The position numbers were made by a program, and so were the translations under genes. DNA of 64,000 nucleotides from Chelonoidis abingdonii (lineage: Eukaryota > Chordata > Testudines > Testudinidae), in NCBI RefSeq assembly GCF_003597395.2, contig NC_133773.1:129976793-130040792 (forward strand). The letters run 5' to 3'. Of the stretch, positions 24,757 to 36,496 are shown piece by piece. The notes below the pieces were generated by a model. It was not told the DNA's origin. It ran no database searches and was given only the letters and a program-made list of their open reading frames with translations. The number at the start of each line of letters is the position of its first letter. Within the stretch, counting starts at the first letter, position 1.

Positions 24757-25047
24757 AAGAGGAAGGTCTTTGGTACAGCACCAGAGTGACAGCTTGCCTC
24801 CCTCACCTTCTGGTATGCTGCCTCACCTCCTTTATCTTCACACAGCACTGCCATGTGTCCCATTTATAGCCCTTATAGAACAAGCCACGAGAAGTCTTCC
24901 CATAGGTACTGAAGTTCCTACGGCTGGGATTGCACAGGCTGGGACTGGAGGCTGGGACTGCACAGCCTCCTCTCCCCAGTATGCCAGTAGGTCCAATGAC
25001 TCAGGTGTGCTCCACGCAGGAGAGCGCTTGCCGTGTGGAGCCACCAT
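24725..25047 (-). pseudogene. Harbinger Myb/SANT-like DNA-binding protein pseudogene
   Basis: Vertebrate Harbingers need a second protein with a Myb/SANT-like domain that binds DNA and brings the transposase to the nucleus and transposon ends. On the minus strand from 25047 one reads KRSPAWSTPESLDLLAYWGE, matching the first helix of that domain. After a frame change near 24870 comes AYQKVREASCHSGAVP then FLFYKQLDARI, matching its end. The middle helix is scrambled. The gene is convergent with the transposase and overlaps its last 30 or so bases. It is non-functional. Confidence 0.75.
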
Positions 25048-25264
25048 GGTCAGCTGAGAAGATACAATGTGAGCTCTCCATGCTGAGCAAACAGGAAGTG
25101 GAATTTCAAAAAAATCCCTTTTAATGGGGAGGGGCCAATGCCTGTGTTCCCAGCTACAGGGCAGCAGAGTTCAAACTGCTAACCAGAGTGCTCAGGATGG
25201 GCATTGTGGGACACCTCCTGGAGCCCATTTACAGTAACATAACCAAACACAGTGTTTACACTGA

Positions 25265-27383
25265 GGGTATGTCTACACTATAGGATTATTCCAATTTTAC
25301 ATAAACCGGTTTTGTAAAACAGATTGTATAAAGTCGAGTGCACGTGGCCACACAAAGCACAATAATTCGGCGGTGTGCGTCCATGTACCGAGGCTAGCAT
25401 TGATTTCTGGAGCGTTGCACTGTGGGTAGCTATCCCATAGCTATCCCATAGTTCCCCACAGTCTTCCCCACCCATTGGAATTCTAGGTGAGATCCCAATG
25501 CATGATGGTGCAAAAACAGTGTTGCAAGTGATTCTGGGTAAATGTCGTCACTCATTCCTTTCCTCCGTGAAAGCAACGGCAGACAAGCATTTCGTGTCCT
25601 TTTTCCTGGATTGCCCTGGCAGACACCATAGCATGCAGCCATGGAGCCCGTTTGCCTTTGTCACTGTCACCATATGTGTACGTGGATGCCACTGACAGAG
25701 GCGGTACTGCAGTCTACACAGCAGCATTCATTTGCCATTGCAAGGTAGCAGAGACGCGTTACAGTCGTTCTGTACTGTCTGCTGTGCCATTGTAAATTGG
25801 CGATGAGATGACGGTTATCAGTCATTCTGTACCGTCTGCCTGCTGTCATGGATGCTCCTGGCTGGCCTTTACTGAGGTCAGCCAGGGACGCAAAGACAAA
25901 ATGGGAATGACTCCCCAAGTCAATCTCTCCTTTATGGTTTTATCTAAAAATAGAGTCTGTCCTGCCTAGAATGAGGCAGTCTACTAGAGAACCAGTGTAT
26001 CAGAGAACCAGAAAGCACAGCCGCTCGTGTCAGATCTAGCAGAAATGATGAGCTGCATGCCATTCTAGGGGGTGCCCCTGCAACAACCCACTCGTTGCTT
26101 CCCTCCTCCTTCCAACCTTCCTGGGCTACCGTGGCAGTGTCCCCCGATTTGTGTGATGAAGTAATAAAGAATTCAGGAATAAAGAACACTGAGATTTTAA
26201 TGAAATAAAATGAGGGGGAGGCAGCCTCCAGCTGCTATGATAGTCCAGGCAGGAAATTAAATGGTGGGAGGAGAGGAGCCCAGCATCCACTGTTTTGATA
26301 GTCCAGGCAGTACAGAATCTTTCTTTAGACATGAAAGGGGGGGCTGATGGAACTCAGCCCCCAGTTGCTATTGATGAGGACGGTTACAGCCGTTTCTGTA
26401 CCATCTACCGGGAATGACCGCGGAGTCATTCTATTTTTTACCCAGGCGCCCCAGCCGACCTCACCTGAGGCCAGCCAGGAGCACTCACAGGATGATGAGG
26501 ACAGCTATTCAGTCCTTTGATGGTACCATCTGCTCCGGGGAAGGGAGGGGAGAGGATGCTGCTATTCATTGCCGCAGCACGCATCTCACAGCAGCATGCA
26601 GTAGACATAGGGTGAATAAAAAAAGTCAAGAAATGATTTTCCCTTTTCTTTCAGAGGGGAGGTAAGGGGGGTAAATTGACGACATATACCTGAAAAAACC
26701 CAGACAATGTGTTGACCCAGGCATTGGGAGCTCAGCCCAGAGAATGCAAATGCTTTTCGGAGATGCGGGGACTGTAGGATAGCTGGAGTCCTCAGTCCCC
26801 CCTCCTCCCTCATGAGCGTCCATTTGATTCTTTGGCTTTCCGTTACGCTTGTCACACAGCACTGTGCTGTGGCTCCTGTCTATCATAGCCTGGAGATTTT
26901 TTCAAATGCTTTCTCATTTCATCTTCTGTAACGGAGCTCTGATAGAACAGATTTGTCTCCCATACAGCGATCAGATCCAGTATCTCCCGTACGGCCATGC
27001 TGGAGCTCTTTTTGGATTGAGACTGATCGCCACCCTGATCAGAGCTGCACGCTGGGCAAACAGGAAATGAAATTCAAAAGTTCGCGGGGCTTTTCCTGTT
27101 TACCTGGCCAGTGCATCCGAGTTCAGATTGCTGTCCAGAGCAGTCACAATGGTGCACTGTGGTACTGCCCGGAGGCCAATACCGTCGATTTGCAGCCACA
27201 CTAACTCTAATCCAATATGGTAATATCGATTTCAGTGCTACTTCTCTCATCGGGGAGGAGTACAGAAACCGGTTTAAAGAGCCCTTTATATCAATATAAA
27301 GGGCCTCGTTGTGTGGACGGGTGCAGCGTTAAATCAGTTTAAAGCTGCTAAAATCGGTTTAAACGCATAGTGTAGACCAGGCC
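25265..27383. mobile_element. 2119 bp nonautonomous Harbinger nested in another Harbinger
   Basis: Termini GGGTATGTCTACACTA and TAGTGTAGACCAGGCC are inverted repeats, flanked by TGA on both sides (25262-25264, 27384-27386). Removing it rejoins the host element. Subterminal pieces match the element at 42401-44057 (25388-25640 and 27058-27383). The minus strand at about 26880-27000 keeps REILDLIAVWE of the Myb/SANT gene in broken frames. There is no transposase. Confidence 0.85.
26880..27000 (-). pseudogene. Myb/SANT-like gene remnant inside nested Harbinger
   Basis: Minus-strand reading gives AVREILDLIAVWE, corresponding to TEREVQDLIGVWGDE in the better-preserved copy at 43489-43656. The following residues are frame-shifted (NLFYQSSV). 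Only the first helix region is recognisable, so this is a vestige showing that the 'nonautonomous' element descends from a coding one. Confidence 0.6.
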
Positions 27384-27566
27384 TGACACTTTGTTGATAT
27401 AACTTTGCCGCAAAAAGCTCTATGCCTCTCATCAAGGTGGTTTTATTTTGTTGGCAAAGCAGGAGAGTTTTGTTGGCAGAAGAAACATTGTAGTGTGTAC
27501 ACCTCCACTGTTTTGTGGATGAAACCTGACTTCTGTCAACAAAACTGTGTAGTGTAGAGAAGACTG

Positions 27567-28349
27567 TAATTAATTTTGAAATCTTTATGTCCAAGGATAG
27601 TAACTGGTACTCTGTTCTCTTGATATACAGATCTTAGAAAGAAAGGATGTTATAAAATGATATAATCATAATGGGATTTAAAGTTATTCTAGGCAAAGCT
27701 GTAGTAACATATACTAAGTTCCTGGCAGTTTCATTTACCAGTGGAAAATCACATAACTACAAAGAATACACTGGGGAAAAATAAATACTCCTCAAAAAAA
27801 AGATCTTCCCATTAACCTCACAAAAATTATTAGAAGTAAACTTTTCTTTTTGTGCAGGAAGGGAAGGTAATGGGGTGTTCTGTTAATTACACTGGAGATT
27901 TTGTAAAGCCAGACAAAATGAAAATAAATATAATAAATGCCAATAATAAAAAAGGGCCTTATCCTCTTTTATACAGTGGCAATGGGAAGGACTCTTGACA
28001 TGAGCATGAATAAGGCCACTTTTAAACTACCGGAGTGTTGAAAAGGAGCCTTAGTGTAAACAAGAATCAGAAGCAATAGTGTTCCAGTGCATTAAAGGAG
28101 AAATTTTGCCCCCTCCCTACACAAAACACAAAGGCACTTGAGTTGTCAGCCCCGGAGGGTGCTAATGGAGGAGTGTTTTCCTGCTATGGACCTTCATTTT
28201 AGGAACTCACCTCTCCATCTGAAATATCCTCAATTAGTTAACCAGAGCATGCTGCAAAGACCATGCTCAAACCTATACACTGTTGGGCATATTACATATT
28301 CATGTCTAATTTGTTCTCTACTATTACTCCTAGGTGCATTTCAGGATTA
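27567..28349. other. Single-copy DNA, nothing recognised
   Basis: AT-rich with small open frames only. Confidence 0.45.
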
Positions 28350-29330
28350 GCACTGTTTTTCAGGTTTCTACATCCAACGAGTATACATGTTTTAGATATT
28401 TTTCCCTCTTAAGTTGGCTTTCATTTTTCAAGGCTGTATCTCATTTGTTTGCATCACAATTCTAATCTCTCCAGGTTTCCTTATTATATACATTGGTCCT
28501 CCCCAGTTTTTGCAACTGATCACAACTTAGTTTACTGCATTTTCTGGATCATTAAAGATATTTAATAAAGCCCCAGTTCAGAGAAATTTCCCTATTCAGG
28601 ACAGCACCTAAGCATTAGTTTAAGTTCCAGTGAAGTCAATGAGACTTAATCACCTGCTTAAAGGTATACATGTACTTCTGTGCTTTCATTAATTAGGTTC
28701 TATGTCGGGTCCTAACACTGAGCTGTGTGGCAGCCCACTAGACAACTCCTCACATTATGATCTACATCCACTTATTATGTTTAGTTTGTTCTTTCAGCAT
28801 TTTTTATGCACGGACAGTGTTCATTTCAAGCCAATTTGAATTCTTTCTGAGTATGATTTTGTTAGACTCTGTATCAAATGATTCACTAAACTACAAATAT
28901 CTAATGTTTCCTGTTTTCGCTTCATCCAGTAAAACCCTAATCTCACAAAGATTTATTCATGTGCTTAATTTTACACATATGACTAGTTTCATTTACTTCA
29001 CTGGGACGACGAATACAAGCAAAGTTAAATATGTGCATAAGCCATTGCAACATTGGGGCATAATTTTGTAATGGCAGTCATTTGCTTGGCAACATTTATT
29101 TTTATAAATCCATGCTGCTCTCCACTCATGGTCCCATTATCCTCTAAATATTTAGTAATAATTTCCCCCCTTACTCTATGACCTATTATTTTACTAGAGG
29201 TGTAGATTAGATGCTTTCCAGATGGCAACAACCAGGATCATTCTTCTCTCTTTTTTGAAAACTGGTATTACATTTGGTTTTCTGCAGTCATCTGGCATCT
29301 GCAAAGTTTTCCAAGACTTTTAAAAAATAA
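28350..29330 (-). repeat. Old CR1/L3-like LINE relic
   Basis: Patches such as 'gggtcctaacactgagctg', 'tttgttagactctgtatcaaatg' and 'ccatgctgctctccactc' read, on the minus strand, like the CR1-clade reverse-transcriptase region after the catalytic box. Two palindromic repeat fragments (28560-28680, 28930-29050) interrupt it. Heavily decayed; boundaries are approximate. Confidence 0.5.
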
Positions 29331-29448
29331 TGGTACGTTTTATATACGTTAACTTTTTAACTCCCTTATTACTATAAAATGCATATCATCCTAGCTTGGG
29401 GCTAGATTCTGCCACTTGACTTACTATGAGTAGTGTCTTAGTACACAA

Positions 29449-29757
29449 ATACAGTAGTACTCCTGTTTTATGTGTTGGGGATCTGATGAGTTCATAAGCT
29501 CCAACAGTTCATAAAAGTGAAGATCTCAAAATTACGGTAGCTACAGTGCATAAGTTGCACTATGGTACACTGAATTGCTTTCTTCCTCTCCTTCAAACCA
29601 CTGAAAAGTGATTTCCAATGCACATTGCAATGTGAAGGGATATCGACTTGTTCTTCATCAACATCTCTTTTGTTATGTGATTTATTTTTTCTGTATCAAA
29701 AAATGGTTTGAAAAACTGGTTCTTAAAACTAGCTGTTCATAAAGTCAAGATTCTACT
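29449..29757. mobile_element. Possible diverged Tigger/pogo-like MITE
   Basis: 'tacagtagtactcctgttttatg' at the left and 'ttcataaagtcaagattctactag' at the right are imperfect inverted repeats similar in form to the clearer copy at 48386-48707. The interior is also 'gttcataaaagtgaag'-like. Low confidence in the exact ends. Confidence 0.4.
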
Positions 29758-31430
29758 AGAGTCACATTGACCTCTGTCTGGCCCAAAATAAGCTGTATTT
29801 GTTCAGATATATTCAATTATTCTTTACTGCTCTTTATCAATATCTCTTTATACCTGATCTTCCTTATTTTCTAGTTTTCCAAACTTCTCTATTTATTCTA
29901 CTTGTTGAATGCTGATTTTTAATAGTTCAGTATCTCAGCTATTTTAATCTGGGATAACCCAACACAACTCTCATTTGCATGTAAAGTATGGTCAATGTGA
30001 ATTGATCAAAACCAAATTAACAGCAATTGGTTCCAATATTTTCCCTGTTTACACATTAGCTGCTACCTTTAACATATAGATATATTGAATTCAGCTTAGC
30101 AACCTGAGCATGAATGCTTTGGCCTTTAAAGAGAAACTTATCTGTAATTAAAATCATGCACAAGTTTTAGTGGGAGTCTGTTTACTACCTAGAAAGAAAG
30201 CTGATTTAAAAAATGAATAGATTTCAGCACAGTGGTTGCTGCACTTTAATTCCTAATTAAATCCCCTAAAATTATGGGAGAGTCACTTTACCAAGAATCA
30301 GATCATATAAACATTCTATCTAGTTCTGGGTGGATTTTGAAAAAATAGAAAGACCCAAAACTTTATTGGATTCCTTCTTTAAAAAATACCATGGCAAACT
30401 GGCAAGTTAGCATAGCTGTAGTCATTACAGTGGATTTTTTGCAAACATTATATAGTTGTTTCAATATGTACTTGCAAATATGGGGTATAAATCATTTGGT
30501 ACCATATTTAAACGACAAGTAATAAGGACTTTAAAATAAAAACCAAAAAACATATATGGTAGCTGCTATAAGGAAATGATTTATACTATGTTATATAGTG
30601 AATTTCTTACGATAATTTAGAATGGTAATTGCTATGGTTTCACTATACTGTTTAATTGCTGCAGTACATTGATATATATATATATACACTAAGGAAGACA
30701 CTGCAATAACTGTTGTGGTTATATAATAGTATTTGCATAATCTGCACTGTAGTTTATTCTTATAACAGATAATGTGGTATACTCGGGAATCAAATAGTTT
30801 CTCACCGTATTGATTGCAATTAAGAACACAAATATGAATACAAAGATAAGGCTTTTCTCAAGGTCTACATCACAGAACATTCACAAAATTAAAGGTTATG
30901 TCATTACTGTGCTTGTGCTTCTCGGAAAGTAATTATGAAAACAGAGCTGATGAGATTTCCCAGGGCACAACTATAAAATTGATATCTGAATTCTTTCAAA
31001 AGAAGCTGCATTTTTAGGGCCAAATTTTGCTCACAGGCTCTGTCCAACTGCTATGAAGTCAAGGCATTCGCTTTGGTATAACTAAGAACAGGACTCATCC
31101 CACTGATATTAATTTATTAACATAGCTCTCAGCCACATCCCCTCCATTTGTGGTCTCATTAGCTATCACAGCCTAATCTGGGTGGGACCAGTCAATACTA
31201 CATGGGAGATCTCTACAGAAAACCTGTGGGAAGTGATTTTGGTAATTCACTAGGTTGCATTGTTCTTCCTCAGCCAGTACTGAATAAAGCTGGTTGAAAG
31301 AAATGGCTTTTGATTAAATTGACTTTTTTGCAGAAAGATTTCCATTTTAATTGAAAAATTTCAGGTTTGCATAAAAAAAAAACAACCCTGAAAAAAGCAG
31401 AGAGCCCTGATCTCAGCTAGGGCCTCCAGG
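29758..31430. other. AT-rich single-copy DNA
   Basis: A short (TA)n lies at about 30671-30686. Nothing else recognised. Confidence 0.5.
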
Positions 31431-31550
31431 CACTACTGTAATACAAACAACAACAGTGAAGTGACTCGCCTAAGAGCAGGTCATTGGCCGAGCCAGAAAC
31501 AGATTCCAGATCTCCTGACTCCCATTCCAATGCCTATCCACTGGGCCAAG
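31431..31550 (-). repeat. MIR-like SINE relic
   Basis: 'gaagtgactcgcctaagagc', 'cgagccagaaacagattcc' and 'ctcctgactcccattccaatgcc' match reverse-complement MIR order. Confidence 0.65.
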
Positions 31551-32261
31551 GGAGAGAACATGGTAACATGGTGTGGTAAGAGCTCTTATCAGCATGGATT
31601 CAGAATAGAGCACATTCCTCATGAATAGTGATGCCACAGTGAATTATGCACTCATCACAAATGCGTGCCAGAATGCGCAGTACCCAGAACACACCATTAT
31701 ATATTCTGTATATGCCAAATAAATTTCAGAAAAACTAGCCACACAGAATCCCAACTAGTCAACCATTGTTTTTCTAGTAACACCCTTGACTACAAAGGGA
31801 ACCAAAGATACCCAGCTCTGAAAAATCAAGCCACTTTTATCTTTCCAGCAAGCTGGAAGAAACTATAAAAGAGTGGAAGTGACATCATGACTTGGCCTCA
31901 CTCCCCGACAACTTAAAACCTGGAAAGAGGTTTGGAGGACAAAGACTTTGAACTGGTGAGGGTGGTCCCAGACTGAAAGGCAGTTCCAGTCTGTGTATTG
32001 AAGATCTGTAACCTGGTTTGTACCATCAGTCAGGATGAGACACTGTTCAGTTTGAATCCTGTTTAGTTTACAGAACTCAGACTGCAAATTTACTTTTATT
32101 TCTTAGGTAACCAGTTTTGATCTCTACACTTGCTACTTACAATCACTTAAAATCTAGCTTTCTGTAGTTAATAAATCTGTTTTATATTTTACCTAAAACA
32201 GTGTGTTTTGGTTGAAGTGCTTGGAAAAGCTCAGCTCAGTTTACAAAGGCTAGTGTGTATC

Positions 32262-33345
32262 TTAGAATCATAGAATATCAGGGTTGGAAGGGACTTCAAG
32301 AGGTCATCTAGTCCAACGCCCTGCTCAAAGCAGGACCAATCCCCAACCAAATCATCCCAGCCAGGGCTTTGGCAAGCCTGACCTTAAAAACCTCTATAAG
32401 GAAGGAGATTCCACTCACCTCCCTAAGGTTAACCCTCATTCCACGTGCTTCACCACGCCTCCTAGTTGAAAAAGTTTTTCCCTAATATCCACCTAAACCT
32501 CCCCCACTGCAACTTGAGACCATTACTCCTTGTTCTGTCCATCAGGTACCACTGAGAACAGTCTAGATCCATCCTCTTTGGAACCCCTTTCAGGTAGTTG
32601 AAAGCAGCTATCAAATCCCCCCCTCATTCTTCTCTTCTGCAGACTAAACAATCCCAGTTTCCCTCAGCCTCTCCTCAATAAGTCATGTGCTCCAGCCCCC
32701 TAATCATTTTTGTTGCCCTCCGCTGGACTCTTTCCAATTTTTCCACATCCTTCTTGTAGTGTGGGCTCAAAACTGGACACAGTACTCCAGATCCAGATGA
32801 GGCCTCACCAATGCTGAATAGAGGGGAATGATCATGTCCCTCAATCTGTTGGCAATGCCCTACTTATACAGCCCAAAATGCTGTTAGCCTTCTTGGCAAC
32901 AAGGGCACATTTTTGACTCATATCCAGCTTCTCGTTCACTGTAACCCCTAAGTCCTTCTCTGCAGAACTGCTCCCTAGCCGCTCGGTCCCTAGTCTGTAG
33001 CGGTGCATGGGATTTTCCTGTCCTAAGTGGAGGACTCTGCACTTGTCCTTGCTGAACCTCATCAGATTTCTTTTGGCCCAATCCACTATTTTGTCTAGGT
33101 CCCTCTGTATCCTATCCCTACCCTCCAGCATATCTACCACTCCTCCCAGTTTAGTGTAATCTGCAAACTTGCTTAGAGTGCAATCCACACCATCCTCCAA
33201 ATCATTAATGAAGATATTGAACAAAACCGGTCCCAGAACCGACCCTTGGGGCACTCCACTTGATATCGGTTGCCAACTAGACATGGAGCCATTAATCACT
33301 ACCTGTTGAGCCCGAATATCCAGCCAGTTTTCTACCTACCAGTTG
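32262..33345 (-). mobile_element. CR1 LINE, 3' part with reverse-transcriptase pseudogene
   Basis: Plus-strand start TAGAATCATAGAATATCAGG is the CR1 3' terminus. The minus strand is open from 33299 to 32841 (152 codons) and reads as CR1 reverse transcriptase: [20 protein letters not shown], then [12 protein letters not shown], then [10 protein letters not shown] and SILGCISR. The catalytic FADD box reads FADY, losing the second Asp. CR1 copies itself through RNA by target-primed reverse transcription; this one is 5' truncated and dead. Confidence 0.92.
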
Positions 33346-33626
33346 TTGTAGGGGAGGGGAAGATGGTGGTTTTAGCAGCTGAACAGGGAGCTGTGACGGC
33401 ATCTGACCTCTGAAGATGGGCGGAAGGCAATTTGGGGTAAGCACATTCATTGGCTGTTGCTGCTAAAATGATCAGATGTGAAATTGCTGATAATGCTGAC
33501 ATTTAAACCATCAGTTTAGGCACATCTTTATATCATAAAACATACAAGCACAGTATTATGCTACGTTGGGATATATAATAACCTGAACCTATCTATCTAT
33601 AGCCCATCTCTTTTTCTCACAGTATA
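33346..33626. other. 280 bp unassigned segment between CR1 pieces
   Basis: Not recognisable as CR1 or LTR. It starts 'agttgttgtaggggagggg' and ends in an ATCTATCTATCTAT tract. It is bounded on both sides by similar CR1 sequence. Confidence 0.5.
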
Positions 33627-33893
33627 AAGATATTGAACAAAACCAGCCCCAGGACCAACCCTTGGGCCCTCCGCTTGATACCGGCTGCCAACTAGACATG
33701 GAGCCATTGATCACCACCTGTTGAGCCTGATGATATAGCCAGCTTTCTATCCACTTTATTGTCCATTCATCCAGCCCAAACTTCTTTTTGGCAAGAAGAC
33801 TGTGGGAGACTGTATCAGAAGCTTTGCTAAAGTCAGGGAATAACACGTCTACCACTTTCCCCTTATCCACAGAGCCACGTTGAGGGAGAAACA
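33627..33893 (-). pseudogene. CR1 reverse-transcriptase fragment
   Basis: The minus strand reads VVDVLFPDFSKASDTVSHSL, then EWTIKWIESWL and [18 protein letters not shown], the part of CR1 reverse transcriptase just before the catalytic box. It overlaps in content with 33180-33345 by about 120 bp (similar but diverged), so it is either a second copy or one arm of a duplication. It has no 3' end of its own. Confidence 0.85.
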
Positions 33894-34197
33894 GACTGGG
33901 TAATGAACTTACATTGGTAAGGCTTCTGACCAGGGCAAGACGGTACAGTTCTGGGGTGCGAGACGGGGATACTGGCGGTAAATGGCTGGAGCCTCTCTAT
34001 TGTTGGTTCATGAGTGGCTGGGGAAAGCATTCATGTAATTTAGTTGGGTGTGTCCCTGCCTGTGTGTAAGTGCAGTACCTGCCAAAGGTGTGTAGCTTGC
34101 CAGCAGCATCACAGAGTGAGAGAGATACCCCAAGTTGGTGGGATAGAGGGTTCAGCGGTCCCACAGTCCAGGTTGTATTGCAGGAACCCCATCACAA

Positions 34198-35644
34198 GTA
34201 CCTAAATATGGATTTCATTGGCTAAATTTAGCCACCTAGTTTGAAAATTTGGATCTGAGTGCAAGTGTTACACACCTACACGAGAAGCACCGCTAAGTAA
34301 GTGAGCAGCTATAGGTTGTATTACTGGTGTCTTTTTGCTCTGGCAACAAAGTGAAAAATTTAGGAAATGCTTGTCGATGAAATGGCTCCTTCTCAGTATT
34401 TTGTGGGGCATACATAAATTACAGGCGTCACACAGTTTCCAGCAGTAAGTAAGGAGACAATTAAGCAGACCAGTGTGAATAATATTTTTTTAGAAAAATC
34501 TTTCTCTGTGAATATTTTCCCAAATAAAAGGAATGAGGAGTATGCTTTCTTAGGATTGATGGTGTGCTGCTGTTCATCATTTATACATATTCAGATAACA
34601 CCACATATCTGAAAACTTGAAGTTTCACAAATTTTACTTCAGATTGTCTGAAATTTTGTACTCTGCCTTATTGATTTTTCTTTTGTTCAAAAGGTGTCAG
34701 TCATCCAATGAAGGAGCAGAAACAATACTATGGGACACAGATGACCAATCACACACAGTGAATACTAATTCGTCAAAGTAAATAACCTATAGGCTGAAAG
34801 GTATTTGGCAGATACTTAATACTAGCATTGAATCCCTGATTGAGAAGGCACTAAATTCAGACTGGGCAGGATTTGAAATGAATAGTTCAGCCAGCTCTAA
34901 TACTACTGCAGAAATTTGTTAAGACAACTCACCATGAGAGTAACTCCTGCTTCAATTTGTAGACTTCTGTAGTTTCAAGAAACAATTGATGGCGGGGGCA
35001 CTAGTGGATGATAAATATAGCAGGCAATTAGTGTGATTGGTTGTGATCATGACCTTTCACAAATGTGGCTTCTCTGTCATTTTCTAAAATATTGTTTTAG
35101 AGGGTAGTGACAGAGGTAAAAAACAAACAAACAAAACCCCAAATACCGAAGAAATGTCACTCTGTCTCCCTAGATGAGCCAGATTAAAAATTTGAAGAAA
35201 AACATGGCTCGGATGAGAGAGATTCTTAGTTCTGAATATGTACCTGAAAAATTAGAATTAGATGTTGAGATTATTCAAGTAATCAAACCACGGGATTATT
35301 TTCACAATAGTTTACAGCATATTAGTTATATGCTGTAGACTTAGTGTTGCAGAACTGGCTTGTTAGAATAGGGGACTGATGAATTTTCTACCTGACACTG
35401 CTACTCACACAATCTTTGCCTTTAGGCTGCAAATCCCAGCATGTGAGGTAAGTTAATATTATTTTCCCCACTTTGCAGCTGGTTCAGTGGAGTCTCCAAG
35501 AACCTTTTAAATAAAATATAGGGACAATGTAATTTTTCTTATTTTTAAGATTAAATAGATTTTTTTTTTAATCAAAGGAATATTTGCAACCCAGATACCG
35601 TGGCAACATTGCACTTGTGGATGAGCACTGGGAAATGAAACTAG
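34198..35644. other. AT-rich single-copy DNA
   Basis: A small (AAAC)n tract lies near 35119-35136. No gene or repeat end was recognised. Confidence 0.5.
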
Positions 35645-36150
35645 CTTGATTACTCTATCGTGTACAGCACTACTGTCCTCCCAGTCACTCCAGCCCATGA
35701 CCTGCTTAACATCTTTGATCTGGCTTGTTCACTGAACCCACTTCTTCAAGCAACATCTAAAAATTGTCACTTTTTCTTCCACACCACCTCTAAACTCCAG
35801 CTCTTCCTCTCCATCCACTCAGCCAAAACTCTCTTCCAAGCCTTCGTCATCTCACATCTTGACTACTGCAACCTTTTCTCTGCTGGTCTTGACTACTGCA
35901 ACCTGTTCCTCTCCAATCTGTTCAGACTGCTGCTGCTGCTAAGATAATCTTTTCAGCCTGTCTCTCTGACCACATCAACCACCATCCTGAGTCCCTCCTT
36001 TGGCTCCCCCTTCATCAAAACACAAGTTTCTTGTCTTTACCTCTCAGGCCCCTCATAAGTTACCCCCACTCTAACTAGCTGATCTAGTAACCTACTGCCA
36101 TATTGACCTTTGCCTTTGCTCGCCGCCTTTACTGCCCACCACTCTGCTTC
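35645..36150 (+). pseudogene. L2-like LINE reverse-transcriptase C-terminal fragment
   Basis: The plus frame 35660-35947 contains LSIHSAKTLFQAFVISHLDYCN, the conserved block after the catalytic palm in L2/CR1-type LINEs. A 30-base in-frame repetition gives DYCNLFSAGL followed by DYCNLFLSNL. The frame closes soon after at TAAGATAATC, with 'tctgaccacatcaacc' following. The element is a fragment without visible ends. Confidence 0.7.
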
Positions 36151-36424
36151 TCTCCAACACAGCCATGCCTTCTCCCATATTTACCCATACGCAGGAGAAA
36201 AATACACTGATAAAATTCCAAATAGCCACTATCTTACCTTCCTTCAAATCCTGAGTGTTTCTTATCCTCACAGCCACAAAAAATAACAAACAAACAAAAA
36301 AACCCCCACACAAATAAGGAGAAAATAGATGAAGCTAAAAAATACCAAAAAAGGGAATGAATCCTGCATTGTTCACCCTTCTAAGTCTGTCTTTGGTGTG
36401 TAAGTTCATGCTATCTGCGGAGGC

Positions 36425-36493
36425 TGACACTTTCAAAGGGACTTAGGCATCAATTCCCACTTGCATACAATGGGAAATGAGTGCCTAATTCCC
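36425..36493. repeat. Old palindromic repeat fragment
   Basis: 'ctttcaaagggacttaggc' and 'tgggaaatgagtgcctaattccct' are imperfect inverted arms similar to those at 10.3 and 13.4 kb. Confidence 0.4.
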
Positions 36494-36496
36494 TAA

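Larger units (their letters stand above)
23597..27566 (+). mobile_element. Degraded autonomous-type PIF/Harbinger transposon (with nested element)
   Basis: The left end AGACCTTGTCTACCCTGCAG and the right end (read inward on the minus strand, AGTCTTCTCTACACTACACA) are inverted, and the next bases also pair (GTTTTGTCAATG with GTTTTGTTGACAG). Inside are a transposase pseudogene on the plus strand and a Myb/SANT-like pseudogene on the minus strand, the usual two-gene set of vertebrate Harbingers. Without the nested element at 25265-27383 it would be about 1.85 kb, well short of a full autonomous copy. The exact 3-bp duplication could not be fixed. Confidence 0.8.
31629..34197 (+). mobile_element. 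Endogenous retrovirus-type LTR, split by CR1 sequence
   Basis: The left part (to 32261) has a TATA box (CTATAAAAGAG at 31862), then 'gacaacttaaaacctgg' and an AATAAA polyadenylation signal within 'agttaataaatctgttttat' (about 32167). The right part (33894-34197) resumes with 'agactgggtaatgaactt' and ends 'ggaaccccatcaca'. I recognise the arrangement from turtle LTRs. No retroviral coding region is present, so it is a solo LTR or fragment. The left boundary is a guess. Confidence 0.5.

Noticed and set aside
24378..24863. 161-codon minus-strand open frame as an intact protein
   Set aside because: Its first 46 residues belong to the Myb/SANT-like pseudogene, but the rest is antisense to the transposase.
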